Shown: positions 56,307 to 64,000 of the stretch, piece by piece
Layout: every line of letters begins with the position of its first letter
How positions within the stretch are numbered: the stretch's first letter is position 1
DNA from: Pseudarthrobacter sp. C4D7
GTDB lineage: Bacteria; Actinomycetota; Actinomycetes; Actinomycetales; Micrococcaceae
DNA length: 64,000 nucleotides
Assembly (NCBI RefSeq): GCF_013359725.1
Contig: NZ_JABFMW010000002.1
Coordinates: forward strand, 124,001-188,000
Reading direction: 5' to 3'
The notes under the pieces: generated by a model
The model's input: the letters and a program-made list of their open reading frames with translations, nothing else
Told to the model about the DNA's origin: nothing
Databases searched by the model: none
Translations under genes and position numbers: made by a program

Positions 56307-59300
56307 TTACTTCCGTGCAAATGCCTGCTTCAGGAGGACATCCTGCTCGGCAGCGTGCCGCTTCATGGAACCGGCCGCCGTGGAGGCGGATGCCGGCCGG
56401 GACACCAGGCGGACCCGGCGGTCCAAGCTCTCCGGCAGGTGCAGCCCCATGAACGGCCACGGGCCCTGGTTTGCAGGCTCGTCCTGGGCCCACACCACTT
56501 CGGCGTTGGGGTACTTGTCCAGTTCCGCCTGGATCTCGGCCTGAGGCAGCGGGTAGAGCTGCTCCACGCGGACGATCGCCGTGGTCTTGTCCCCGGTCTT
56601 CTGCCGGGTGGACAGGAGATCGTAGTACAGGCGGCCGGAAACGAGGAGAACGCGTTCGACGGCGGTGGCCGGCAGCTGCTCGTGGTCACCGATGACGGGG
56701 CGGAACGTGCCGTTGGTGAAGTCCTCGACGGACGACGCGGCAGCCTTGAGGCGCAGGAGCTGCTTGGGGGTGAAGATAATCAGCGGCTTGCGCGGGCGGC
56801 TGTACGCCTGGCGGCGCAGCAGGTGGAAGTGCGAAGCTGCCGTGGTGGGGTTGGCCACGATCATGTTGTCCTCTGCACACAGCTGCAGGAAGCGCTCGAT
56901 CCTCGCGGAGGAGTGGTCCGGGCCCTGTCCCTCGTAGCCGTGCGGCAGCATGAGGACCAGCGAAGAGCGCTGGCCCCACTTCTGCTCCGCGGACGAGATG
57001 AACTCGTCGATGATGGTCTGTGCACCATTGACGAAGTCACCGAACTGGGCTTCCCACAGGACCAGCGCGTCCGGGCGCTCCACCGAGTAGCCGTACTCAA
57101 AGCCCATGGCGGCGTATTCAGACAGCAGGGAATCGTAGATCCACAGCTTGGCCTGGTCATCGGAAAGATTGCCCAGGGGCAGCCATTCCTTGCCGTTGGC
57201 GCGGTCGTGGAAGACGGCGTGGCGCTGTACGAACGTGCCGCGGCGGGAGTCCTGGCCGGCCAGGCGCACGGGGACGCCTTCCATGATCAGCGAGCCGAAG
57301 GCCGCGATCTCGCCGAAACCCCAGTCGATGCCGCCCTCGCGGGACATCTGTTCGCGCTTCTCGAGGAGCTGCTTGAGCTTCGGGTGGACCGTGAAGCCGT
57401 CGGGGATCTCGACGTGGGCCTTGCCGATCCGGGCCAGGGTGTCGGCGCTGATGGCTGTAGAGGCCGGGGCGTTGACACTGGAGTCCGACTGCTGGGCCAT
57501 GGGCCGTTCGATGTCTGAGACGGCAGCGGAGTCCGCGGTCACGATCGGAATCGGCGAGGTCTGGGCGGCGTGGGTCTCGGCGAAGACCCGCTCCAGCCGT
57601 TCCTGGTAGTCGCGGAGCAGCTGCTCGGCTTCTTCCTCGGTGATGTCGCCGCGGCCGATGAGTGACTCGGTGTAGAGCTTCCGGACTGAGCGCTTGGCTT
57701 CGATGAGGTTGTACATCAGCGGCTGGGTCATCGAGGGGTCATCGCCCTCGTTGTGGCCCCGGCGGCGGTAGCACACCATGTCGATGACAACGTCCTTGTG
57801 GAAGCGCTGGCGGAACTCGTAGGCGAGCTGGCCAATGCGGACAACAGCCTCGGGGTCGTCGCCGTTCACGTGGAAGACGGGCGCCTGGATCATCTTGGCG
57901 ACGTCCGTGGAGTACGTGGAGGACCGCGATGAAGACGGGGCGGTGGTGAAGCCCACCTGGTTGTTGACCACGATGTGGATGGTTCCGCCCGTGCGGTAAC
58001 CGCGGAGCTGGGACAGGTTGAGGGTTTCAGCCACAACGCCCTGGCCGGCGAAGGCGGCGTCACCGTGCACCATGATGGGCAGGACCGGGAAGGATTCGCC
58101 CTGGTCCAGCCGGTCCTGCTTGGCCCGGACAATGCCTTCCAGGACGGAGTCCACGGCTTCGAGGTGCGACGGGTTGGCGGCGAGGTAGACCTTGGTCTCC
58201 TTGCCGTTGTCCGACGTGAAGGTGCCTTCGGTGCCCAGGTGGTACTTGACGTCACCGGAGCCCTGGACGGAGCGCGGATCCTGGGTGCCTTCGAACTCGC
58301 GGAACACCTGGGCGTACGTCTTGCCGGCGATGTTGGTCAGTACGTTCAACCGGCCACGGTGGGCCATGCCGATGGCTACCTCGTCCAGGCCGTCGTCGGC
58401 GGCATCGGACATGATGGCGTCCAGCAGCGGGATGAGGGACTCGCCGCCTTCCAGCGAGAAGCGCTTCTGGCCCACGAACTTGGTCTGCAGGAACGTCTCG
58501 AAAGCCTCTGCGGCGTTCAGCTTGGAGACGATGCGCAGCTGCTCCTCGCGGCTGGGCTTGGAGTACGGGTGTTCCAGCTGGTCCTGGAACCACTTGCGCT
58601 CGGCAGGTTCCTGGATGTGCATGTACTCAATGCCGGTGGTGCGGCAGTAGGCGTCGCGCAGGACACCGAGGATGTCGCGGAACTTCAGCATCGGCTTGCC
58701 GCCGAAGCCGCCCGTGGGCCATTCGCGGTCCAGGTCCCAGAGGGTCAGGCCGTAGGTGAGCACGTCCAGGTCCGGGTGCTTCCGCTGCACGTATTCCAGC
58801 GGGTCGGTGTCCGCCATGAGGTGGCCGCGCACGCGGAAGGAGTGGATCAGCTGCTGGATCCGGGCGACCTTGTTGATCTCGTCTGCCGGGTCAACCTGCA
58901 GGTCGGGGCTCCAGCGGACGGGCTCGTACGGGATGCGCAGCGCTTCGAAGATCTCATCGTAGAAGTTCTGTCCGCCCAGCAGCAGCTGGTGGACCAGCTT
59001 GAGGAACTCGCCGCTGCCTGCGCCCTGGATGACGCGGTGGTCGTAGGTCGAGGTCAGGGTGAGGACCTTGCTGATGGCGTTCTGGGCAATGATCTTTTCG
59101 CTGGCGCCCTGGAATTCTGCGGGGTAGTCAAGGGCGCCGACGCCGATGATGGCGGCCTGGCCCTTGGAGAGGCGCGGGACAGAGTGCACAGTGCCGATGC
59201 CGCCGGGGTTGGTCAGGGACACGGTGGTGCCCTGGTGGTCCTCGGCCGTGAGCTTGCCGTTGCGGGCCCGCTTGATCAGGTCCTCGTAGGTGTGCCAGAA

Positions 59301-60104
59301 CTCGGCAAAGTTGAGGGTCTCTGCCTTCTTGATGTTCGGGACCATGAGCAGGCGGGTGCCGTCGGGCTTGGGCATGTCGATGGCGATGCCGAAGTTGACG
59401 TGCGCAGGCTGGACGGCGACGGGCTTGCCGTCCACTTCGTCGTAGTACACGTTCATGGAGGGGAACTGGGACAGCGCGCGGATCACGGCGTAGCCGATGA
59501 GGTGGGTGAAGGAGACCTTGCCGCCGCGTGCGCGGGCCAGGTTGGAATTGATGACCACACGGTTGTCGATGAGCAGCTTGGCCGGAATGGCGCGGACACT
59601 GGTGGCGGTGGGCACCTGGAGGCTGGTGACCATGTTGGTGGCGATGGCCTTTGCCGGTCCGCGGAGGACGGAGACGACGTCCTCTTCGGGGGCGGTAGGA
59701 GCCTTGACGTTCTTGGGCAGCTGCGCCGGGATGGGCTGCGAGCCGGTGCCTGCCTCAGTCTTCTTGCCGCCGTCGCGGGCTTCCGTGGCCGGGGCCTTCT
59801 TGACGGGTGCGGGGGCTGCGGGTGCTGCGGGGGCCGGTGCGGCGGCGGGCGCAGCAGCCGGCGACGGTGCCGATGCTGCGGGGGCCTGCTTTACGACCGG
59901 GAGTTCCCGGGTGGGGGGATTGGCGACATGCGCGGAATTTCCATTGGAAGAAGAACCGTTGCCCGAGTCGAAGGATTCGAACAGGGGCCACCACTTGGCA
60001 TCCACGGCGTTCTTGTCCTGCTGGTACTGCTCGTACAGTTCGTCAACGAGCCACTCGTTTCCGCCAAATTCCTCTGGTAGACGGTGGCTTGGCTGCTCTG
60101 GCAC
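56307..60104 (-). CDS. kgd: Multifunctional 2-oxoglutarate dehydrogenase E1/E2-like enzyme
   Basis: The 1265-residue protein is the actinobacterial fused 2-oxoglutarate decarboxylase/dehydrogenase (Kgd/OdhA). The N-terminal segment (GNEWLVDELYEQYQQD) and an Ala/Pro-rich linker precede an E2-like acyltransferase domain, whose DHRVIQG carries Gln where classic E2 has Asp. The ThDP-dependent E1 part has MVHGDAAFAGQGVVAE and HNEGDDPSMTQP. It works in the TCA cycle with a separate E2 and E3. GTG 60104 follows AGAGG by ten bases. A TAGACT -10 (60206-60211, minus strand) is present. Confidence 0.95.
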   Translation of the reverse strand: MPEQPSHRLPEEFGGNEWLVDELYEQYQQDKNAVDAKWWPLFESFDSGNGSSSNGNSAHVANPPTRELPVVKQAPAASAPSPAAAPAAAPAPAAPAAPAPVKKAPATEARDGGKKTEAGTGSQPIPAQLPKNVKAPTAPEEDVVSVLRGPAKAIATNMVTSLQVPTATSVRAIPAKLLIDNRVVINSNLARARGGKVSFTHLIGYAVIRALSQFPSMNVYYDEVDGKPVAVQPAHVNFGIAIDMPKPDGTRLLMVPNIKKAETLNFAEFWHTYEDLIKRARNGKLTAEDHQGTTVSLTNPGGIGTVHSVPRLSKGQAAIIGVGALDYPAEFQGASEKIIAQNAISKVLTLTSTYDHRVIQGAGSGEFLKLVHQLLLGGQNFYDEIFEALRIPYEPVRWSPDLQVDPADEINKVARIQQLIHSFRVRGHLMADTDPLEYVQRKHPDLDVLTYGLTLWDLDREWPTGGFGGKPMLKFRDILGVLRDAYCRTTGIEYMHIQEPAERKWFQDQLEHPYSKPSREEQLRIVSKLNAAEAFETFLQTKFVGQKRFSLEGGESLIPLLDAIMSDAADDGLDEVAIGMAHRGRLNVLTNIAGKTYAQVFREFEGTQDPRSVQGSGDVKYHLGTEGTFTSDNGKETKVYLAANPSHLEAVDSVLEGIVRAKQDRLDQGESFPVLPIMVHGDAAFAGQGVVAETLNLSQLRGYRTGGTIHIVVNNQVGFTTAPSSSRSSTYSTDVAKMIQAPVFHVNGDDPEAVVRIGQLAYEFRQRFHKDVVIDMVCYRRRGHNEGDDPSMTQPLMYNLIEAKRSVRKLYTESLIGRGDITEEEAEQLLRDYQERLERVFAETHAAQTSPIPIVTADSAAVSDIERPMAQQSDSSVNAPASTAISADTLARIGKAHVEIPDGFTVHPKLKQLLEKREQMSREGGIDWGFGEIAAFGSLIMEGVPVRLAGQDSRRGTFVQRHAVFHDRANGKEWLPLGNLSDDQAKLWIYDSLLSEYAAMGFEYGYSVERPDALVLWEAQFGDFVNGAQTIIDEFISSAEQKWGQRSSLVLMLPHGYEGQGPDHSSARIERFLQLCAEDNMIVANPTTAASHFHLLRRQAYSRPRKPLIIFTPKQLLRLKAAASSVEDFTNGTFRPVIGDHEQLPATAVERVLLVSGRLYYDLLSTRQKTGDKTTAIVRVEQLYPLPQAEIQAELDKYPNAEVVWAQDEPANQGPWPFMGLHLPESLDRRVRLVSRPASASTAAGSMKRHAAEQDVLLKQAFARK

Positions 60105-60647
60105 TTGAAATACGCCTCTTCCATGAGTTTGATTTCTCTTTGGCCCCCCGGTGCTTCAGCACTACGTTCGAACCAGTCTCTGTCCGCTGAACCCGGACCT
60201 TTGCAAGTCTAGTGAGCATCCCGTGTTAACTGCCAATAAGGGTGACCCAAATCATGAAGTGACGGACAAAGGTCCGAATATGGCATTGGCGGGGACGCCC
60301 CGAAGGCCTCGCCAGCCGGTGGTCGTGGCCAGGCAGGACGTGCGCTTCCCGCCTTCCCGCCAGCGGGGCGGCAGGGCCTGCTCCTGTAGACTGAAATTCT
60401 TATGGACAGTAAATCTAGGTGCCGGCCTGGGCGCTGTCAGCGGAGCTCCACGAGCGCCGCGCAGTCCGCCCCCAGAGCCGGCAAACCCCGACAGCGCGCC
60501 CATCACCAGCCCACGGCCCAGCTTGCCGCTACCCGCACGGACCAGGCATCGGTTTCCGCCGACCATCCTCCGCCGGGACGAAACAGCGTTTTCTCCCTCC
60601 GAACATCCGTCCTCTGTGCGGGTCCCGCAATCCAGGCGGGATGCTGA
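60105..60647. other. 543-base intergenic region, kgd / CNNM genes
   Basis: A minus-strand -10 TAGACT (60206-60211) probably serves kgd. A plus-strand TAGACT (60387-60392) probably serves the CNNM operon, giving a long leader. A weak 81-codon frame lies in between (60402-60647). No RNA gene or repeat was recognised here. Confidence 0.5.
60402..60647 (+). CDS. Doubtful 81-residue upstream ORF
   Basis: An ATG at 60402 lies nine bases after a TAGACT hexamer, and the frame ends TGA directly before the next gene's ATG (TGAATG). Third-position G/C is only about two thirds, lower than in true genes here, and the peptide (Arg, Ser, Pro and Gln rich) resembles no family. It might be a regulatory leader or noise. 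Confidence 0.2.
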   Translation: MDSKSRCRPGRCQRSSTSAAQSAPRAGKPRQRAHHQPTAQLAATRTDQASVSADHPPPGRNSVFSLRTSVLCAGPAIQAGC

Positions 60648-61982
60648 ATGGAGTGGATCCTCGTTGCAGCAGGCCTGCTGCTGATCGCCGGCACGGGCTT
60701 CTTCGTTGCTGTCGAGTTTTCCCTTATCGCCCTTGACCAGGCAACCGTCCAGCGGGCAATCGACGACGGCGACACCCGCGCGGTGCCGCTGCTCACCTGC
60801 CTTAAGTCACTCTCAACCCAGCTGTCCAGCTGCCAGCTGGGCATTACGCTGACCACGCTGCTTACCGGCTACGTCATGGAGCCGTCCGTGGGCCGCCTCC
60901 TCAGGGCGCCGCTGGGCGCCGTCGGGCTTCCTGCTGTGGCGGTGGAATCCGTGTCGCTGGTCCTGGCGATGGTGGTGGCAACGCTGCTGTCCATGCTCCT
61001 GGGCGAGCTGGTGCCGAAGAATATGGCCATTGCACTGGCGTTCCCCGTGGGCCGGGCTTTGGCCGGACCGCAGTTGGTCTTCACCACCATCTTCAAGCCC
61101 GCCATCCTGGTCCTTAACGGTTTTTCCAACAAGGTCCTGCACGTTTTTGGGCTGGAAGCCAAAGAGGAGATCTCCGGGGCCCGGACGCCGGCAGAGCTTG
61201 CGTCGCTGGTCCGCCGGTCCGCAGCGATGGGAACGCTCGACGCCGGGACGGCCAACTTCGTTGCCCGCACCCTTAATTTTTCCACCCGCACTGCGGCGGA
61301 CGTGATGACGCCGCGCATCAGGCTGGAGACGATCGACGCCGACCAGCCGGTCTCCGACATCGTCGATGCTGCGCGGCGGACCGGGTACTCCCGATTCCCT
61401 GTCATTGGTGATTCAGCCGATGACATCCGTGGGCTGGTCCACGTCAAGAAGGCCGTCGCCGTCCCTTGGGACCGCCGGCAGAACCTTGAAGCGGGCGCCA
61501 TCATGACCGAAGTGCTGCGCGTGCCCGAAACCATCCACCTGGACGCCCTCCTGGCCGAACTGCGGGAGGGGAACCTGCAGTTGGCTGTGGTGCTCGATGA
61601 ATACGGCGGAACCGCAGGCATTGCCACCCTGGAAGACCTGGTGGAGGAAATTGTGGGCGAGGTGGCGGACGAGCACGACAAGGTCCGCCCCGGACTCCTG
61701 CAAAGCGCCTCGGGGGACTGGTACTTCCCCGGTCTGCTGCGGCCCGATGAGTTGTCCGAGCAGATTCCCGGCCTGAGCGTTCCCGACGAGGCAGCCTATG
61801 AAACCGTCGGCGGTTACGTCATGAGCAAGCTCGGCCGGATCGCGGCTGTCGGCGATGCGGTTCCTGTCAACGGCGGGACACTCAGCGTGACGCGCATGGA
61901 CGGCCGCAGGATCGACCGCATCTGCTTCCACCCGGAAGCGGAGCCAGCCCCGCTGGATACCAACAACAGGAGCAAGCCATGA
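60648..61982 (+). CDS. Hemolysin-C/CorC-type membrane protein (CNNM + CBS + CorC domain)
   Basis: The 444-residue protein has a CNNM domain with four helices (SLIALDQATVQRAI, SCQLGITLTTLLTGYVMEP), a CBS pair (RTAADVMTPRI..., LDALLAELREGNLQLAVVLDEYGGTAGIATLEDLVEEIVGE) and a CorC_HlyC domain at the C-terminus. Relatives move or sense Mg2+ and Co2+ at the membrane. It overlaps the next gene by ATGA. The ATG at 60648 abuts the stop of the doubtful leader ORF. Confidence 0.9.
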   Translation: MEWILVAAGLLLIAGTGFFVAVEFSLIALDQATVQRAIDDGDTRAVPLLTCLKSLSTQLSSCQLGITLTTLLTGYVMEPSVGRLLRAPLGAVGLPAVAVESVSLVLAMVVATLLSMLLGELVPKNMAIALAFPVGRALAGPQLVFTTIFKPAILVLNGFSNKVLHVFGLEAKEEISGARTPAELASLVRRSAAMGTLDAGTANFVARTLNFSTRTAADVMTPRIRLETIDADQPVSDIVDAARRTGYSRFPVIGDSADDIRGLVHVKKAVAVPWDRRQNLEAGAIMTEVLRVPETIHLDALLAELREGNLQLAVVLDEYGGTAGIATLEDLVEEIVGEVADEHDKVRPGLLQSASGDWYFPGLLRPDELSEQIPGLSVPDEAAYETVGGYVMSKLGRIAAVGDAVPVNGGTLSVTRMDGRRIDRICFHPEAEPAPLDTNNRSKP

Positions 61983-63049
61983 GTGACTGGGCCGGAATCC
62001 TGTGGCTCGGCGTCCTCCTGCTGGGCAACGCCTTCTTCGTGGCAGCGGAATTCGCCATCATGTCCGCGCGCCGCAGCCAGATCGAACCCTTGGCGGACGA
62101 AGGCTCCAAGCGTGCCCAGACCACCCTGCGCGCCATGGAAAATGTCTCGCTGATGCTGGCGTGCGCACAGCTGGGCATCACGGTCTGTTCGCTGCTGATC
62201 CTGCTGGTGGCCGAGCCGGCGATCCACCATCTGCTTGCTGTGCCCATCGAATCGGTGGGCTTGCCCGCGGAAGTGGCCGACGTGGCAGCCTTTGCCGTGG
62301 CCCTGATGCTGGTGACCTTCCTGCACGTGACCTTCGGCGAGATGGTGCCAAAAAACATTTCGGTGTCCGTGGCGGACAAGGCGGCCCTGTTCCTGGCCCC
62401 GCCGCTGCTGTTTATCTCGCGGCTGGTCCACCCCGTGATTTCGGTCCTCAACTGGTCCGCGAACCACATCCTCAAAGCGATGCGGATCGAACCCAAGGAC
62501 GAGGTGACGTCCTCTTTCACCTTGGAGGAGGTCCAGTCGATCGTCCAGGAATCCACCCGCCACGGGCTGGTGGACGACGACGCCGGCCTGATCACCGGTG
62601 CGCTCGAGTTCTCGGAGCACACGGCGGAGGACATCATGGTCCCGATCGAAAACCTGGTCATGCTGGGCGCATCCACCACGCCCGTGGAATTCGAGAAGGC
62701 CGTGAGCCGCACGGGATTCTCCCGTTTCCCGATGCTTGACGACGAGGACATGCTGTACGGCTACCTCCACGTGAAGGACGTGCTGTCCATTCCGGAGTCC
62801 GCCTATGAACGGCCGATCGCCGAGAGCCGGGTGCGCTCGCTGGCAAACCTGGCCCTGGGTGACGAGATCGAAAAAGCGATGTCGGTCATGCAGCGCACGG
62901 GCTCACACCTGGCGCGTGTCATCGGGCCGGACGGCACCACGCGCGGCGTCCTCTTCCTCGAAGACGTCATCGAACAGCTGGTCGGAGAAATCAGGGACGC
63001 GACGCAGGCCACCGGCATCCGCCGCCTGGGCCAGCCGAACGGGGGCTGA
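61979..63049 (+). CDS. CNNM/CBS membrane protein lacking the CorC domain
   Basis: The 356-residue paralogue has a CNNM domain (EFAIMSARRSQIEPLADEG, CAQLGITVCSLLI) and CBS pair (MVPIENLVMLGA..., FLEDVIEQLVGEI) but ends before a CorC_HlyC domain. It is coupled to the first CNNM gene by ATGA, so the two may form a hetero-oligomer. The pairing of a full and a short copy is common in actinobacteria. Confidence 0.9.
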   Translation: MSDWAGILWLGVLLLGNAFFVAAEFAIMSARRSQIEPLADEGSKRAQTTLRAMENVSLMLACAQLGITVCSLLILLVAEPAIHHLLAVPIESVGLPAEVADVAAFAVALMLVTFLHVTFGEMVPKNISVSVADKAALFLAPPLLFISRLVHPVISVLNWSANHILKAMRIEPKDEVTSSFTLEEVQSIVQESTRHGLVDDDAGLITGALEFSEHTAEDIMVPIENLVMLGASTTPVEFEKAVSRTGFSRFPMLDDEDMLYGYLHVKDVLSIPESAYERPIAESRVRSLANLALGDEIEKAMSVMQRTGSHLARVIGPDGTTRGVLFLEDVIEQLVGEIRDATQATGIRRLGQPNGG

Positions 63050-63060
63050 CGCTCCGGCAC

Positions 63061-63087
63061 GGGCCCCTGCCGCCTTGGCAGGGGCCC
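63061..63087 (+). terminator. Terminator after CNNM operon
   Basis: A perfect 11-bp stem (63061-63071 with 63077-63087) with a five-base loop follows the CNNM gene stop. The T tract is poor. Confidence 0.65.
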
Positions 63088-63124
63088 TTCCGCTGCCGTA
63101 CGTAGTGGTGGAAGTCAACCTAAA

Positions 63125-63139
63125 TAGGAATCATTCGCA
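63125..63139 (+). promoter_or_regulatory. Putative Zur box before znuA
   Basis: TAGGAATCATTCGCA matches the actinobacterial Zur consensus TGAnAATnATTnTCA at the central AATCATT and the end CA. It lies in an AT-rich spot just before a TATAGG -10-like hexamer (63146-63151), so zinc-bound Zur could block the promoter. Confidence 0.6.
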
Positions 63140-63196
63140 TTTAGGTATAGGCTGGGGATTGTTGTCCTCCCCATCCTGTGTGAACTGAGGTTATCC

Positions 63197-64000
63197 GTGC
63201 GCCGTCCAGCCGCTGCCAGCTCTTTCCTTGCCGCCCTCGCAGGGCTCGGCCTCCTGCTCAGTGCCTGCAGCCCGCAGCAACCCCAGGCCGCGAACCAAGG
63301 ACAGGAGATCAGCGTCGTAGCGTCAACGAACGTCTACGGTGACATTGCCCGCACCATTGGTGGTGACAAGGTCCAGGTGACGTCCATCATCAACAGCGCA
63401 GGGCAGGACCCGCACTCCTACGAGGCGACCGCCCAGGACCGGCTGGCCGTGTCCAAAGCCCGGCTCGTGATCGAAAACGGCGGCGGCTACGACGACTTCC
63501 TCCACACCCTGGTGGCAAGCAACAAGCTGGACGCCGAGTCGGTGCTGACCGCCGTCGACGTTTCCGGCCTCGCCCAGCCCGGCGACGCTGCCACTGACGG
63601 GACCACGGCCACCCACGACGCCGGGGACGGGCACGACGGGCACGACCACGGCGGCCTCAACGAACACGTCTGGTACAGCCTCCCTGCCATGGAGCGGATT
63701 GCCGACGGCATTGCCGGCAAGCTTGCCGCCCTGGACCCCGGTTCAGCCGCCACTTTCACCGCCAACGCGGACTCCTTCAAGTCCTCCTTGTCCGACCTGC
63801 ACGGCCGGCTCGATGCCATGAAATCCGCCGGGGGAGGCGGCAGGGTGGCCGTCACCGAGCCTGTCCCGATGTACCTGCTGGAAGACGCGGGGCTGTCGAA
63901 CGTGACACCGGAAGAGTACACGGCCGCCATCGAGGAGGGCGCAGATGTTCCGCCCGCCGTCCTGAAGGAAGCCACCGATCTGGTCGGATCCAGGACAGTC
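63197..64000 (+). CDS. znuA: Zinc ABC transporter substrate-binding lipoprotein (3' end cut by window edge)
   Basis: The first 268 residues are visible. They start with a lipoprotein signal peptide (lipobox LSAC near residue 24), then VVASTNVYGDIARTIGGDKV, the metal-binding His in AGQDPHSYE, and a His/Asp-rich loop HDAGDGHDGHDHGG, all typical of cluster A-I zinc/manganese-binding proteins. A third conserved NEHVWYSLPAME is present. The GTG start has AGG six bases upstream. The Zur box supports zinc over manganese. The ATPase and permease would lie to the right. Confidence 0.88.
   Translation, partial: MRRPAAASSFLAALAGLGLLLSACSPQQPQAANQGQEISVVASTNVYGDIARTIGGDKVQVTSIINSAGQDPHSYEATAQDRLAVSKARLVIENGGGYDDFLHTLVASNKLDAESVLTAVDVSGLAQPGDAATDGTTATHDAGDGHDGHDHGGLNEHVWYSLPAMERIADGIAGKLAALDPGSAATFTANADSFKSSLSDLHGRLDAMKSAGGGGRVAVTEPVPMYLLEDAGLSNVTPEEYTAAIEEGADVPPAVLKEATDLVGSRTV

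Noticed and set aside
57975..60080. 701-codon frame antisense to kgd
   Set aside because: Antisense shadow of a conserved enzyme; composition is low-complexity V/G/D/H.

Overview
The window comes from a high-GC Gram-positive actinobacterium, most likely a Micrococcaceae member of the Arthrobacter/Pseudarthrobacter type. This is inferred, not proven. The signs are strong G/C third-position bias, GTG/TTG starts with AGGAGG-type sites, TANNNT -10 hexamers with apparently leaderless genes, a fused 2-oxoglutarate dehydrogenase (kgd), an RmlC-RmlD fusion, galactofuranose genes, a 24-residue bL37 gene, a SAM-IV riboswitch and a SigR/RsrA pair next to aroA-rsgA. No insertion sequence, prophage, CRISPR array or tRNA gene was seen.

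Region 1 (1-6.1 kb): an FHA-FtsK/EccC-like ATPase runs off the left edge. A left-handed beta-helix acyltransferase, UDP-galactopyranose mutase (glf) and a GlfT2-type galactofuranosyltransferase follow. Region 2 (6.1-23 kb): a cell-surface polysaccharide locus with two DUF2142 membrane proteins, GtrA, a PstS-like lipoprotein, a DUF6541 membrane protein, a flippase, several GT2 glycosyltransferases, DUF2304, and the complete dTDP-L-rhamnose pathway (rmlA, rmlB, fused rmlCD). Glf/GlfT2 would supply galactofuranose, Rml rhamnose, the GT2 enzymes would assemble, and the membrane proteins would export or modify. Region 3 (23-26 kb): a secreted GH25 muramidase with eleven cysteine-paired LGFP-type repeats.

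Region 4 (26-31 kb): a compact tad/Flp pilus operon (tadA, tadB, tadC, a small pilin candidate, two TadE-like and one TadG-like protein) without tadZ or a prepilin peptidase. Region 5 (31-36.5 kb): housekeeping prfB, ftsE-ftsX, an M23 murein hydrolase, smpB and ssrA (tmRNA). Region 6 (36.5-43.5 kb): three PNPOx-family flavoproteins around a HAD-GH65 disaccharide phosphorylase/mutase fusion, a phosphofructokinase and an alcohol dehydrogenase. Three of these transcription units carry a GGGCC-N4-type dyad centred about 43 bp upstream of the start codon, which suggests a shared (DosR-like?) regulon.

Region 7 (43.5-56.2 kb): an acyltransferase, a DtxR/MntR-type regulator, a methyltransferase, a SAM-IV-controlled PLP enzyme, a HisN-like phosphatase, rsgA, aroA, DoxX, the redox sigma factor pair sigR-rsrA with a recognisable autoregulatory promoter, bL37, a PadR/DUF4097 stress module and an SGNH-fold protein lacking its catalytic residues. 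Region 8 (56.3-64 kb): kgd, two paired CNNM/CBS membrane proteins, and a Zur-boxed ZnuA-type zinc-binding lipoprotein that runs off the right edge. Several naive longest-frame starts were shortened using Shine-Dalgarno or -10 evidence; these changes are noted per gene. The 283 bases between gtrA and the second DUF2142 gene (8245-8527) show no clear feature.
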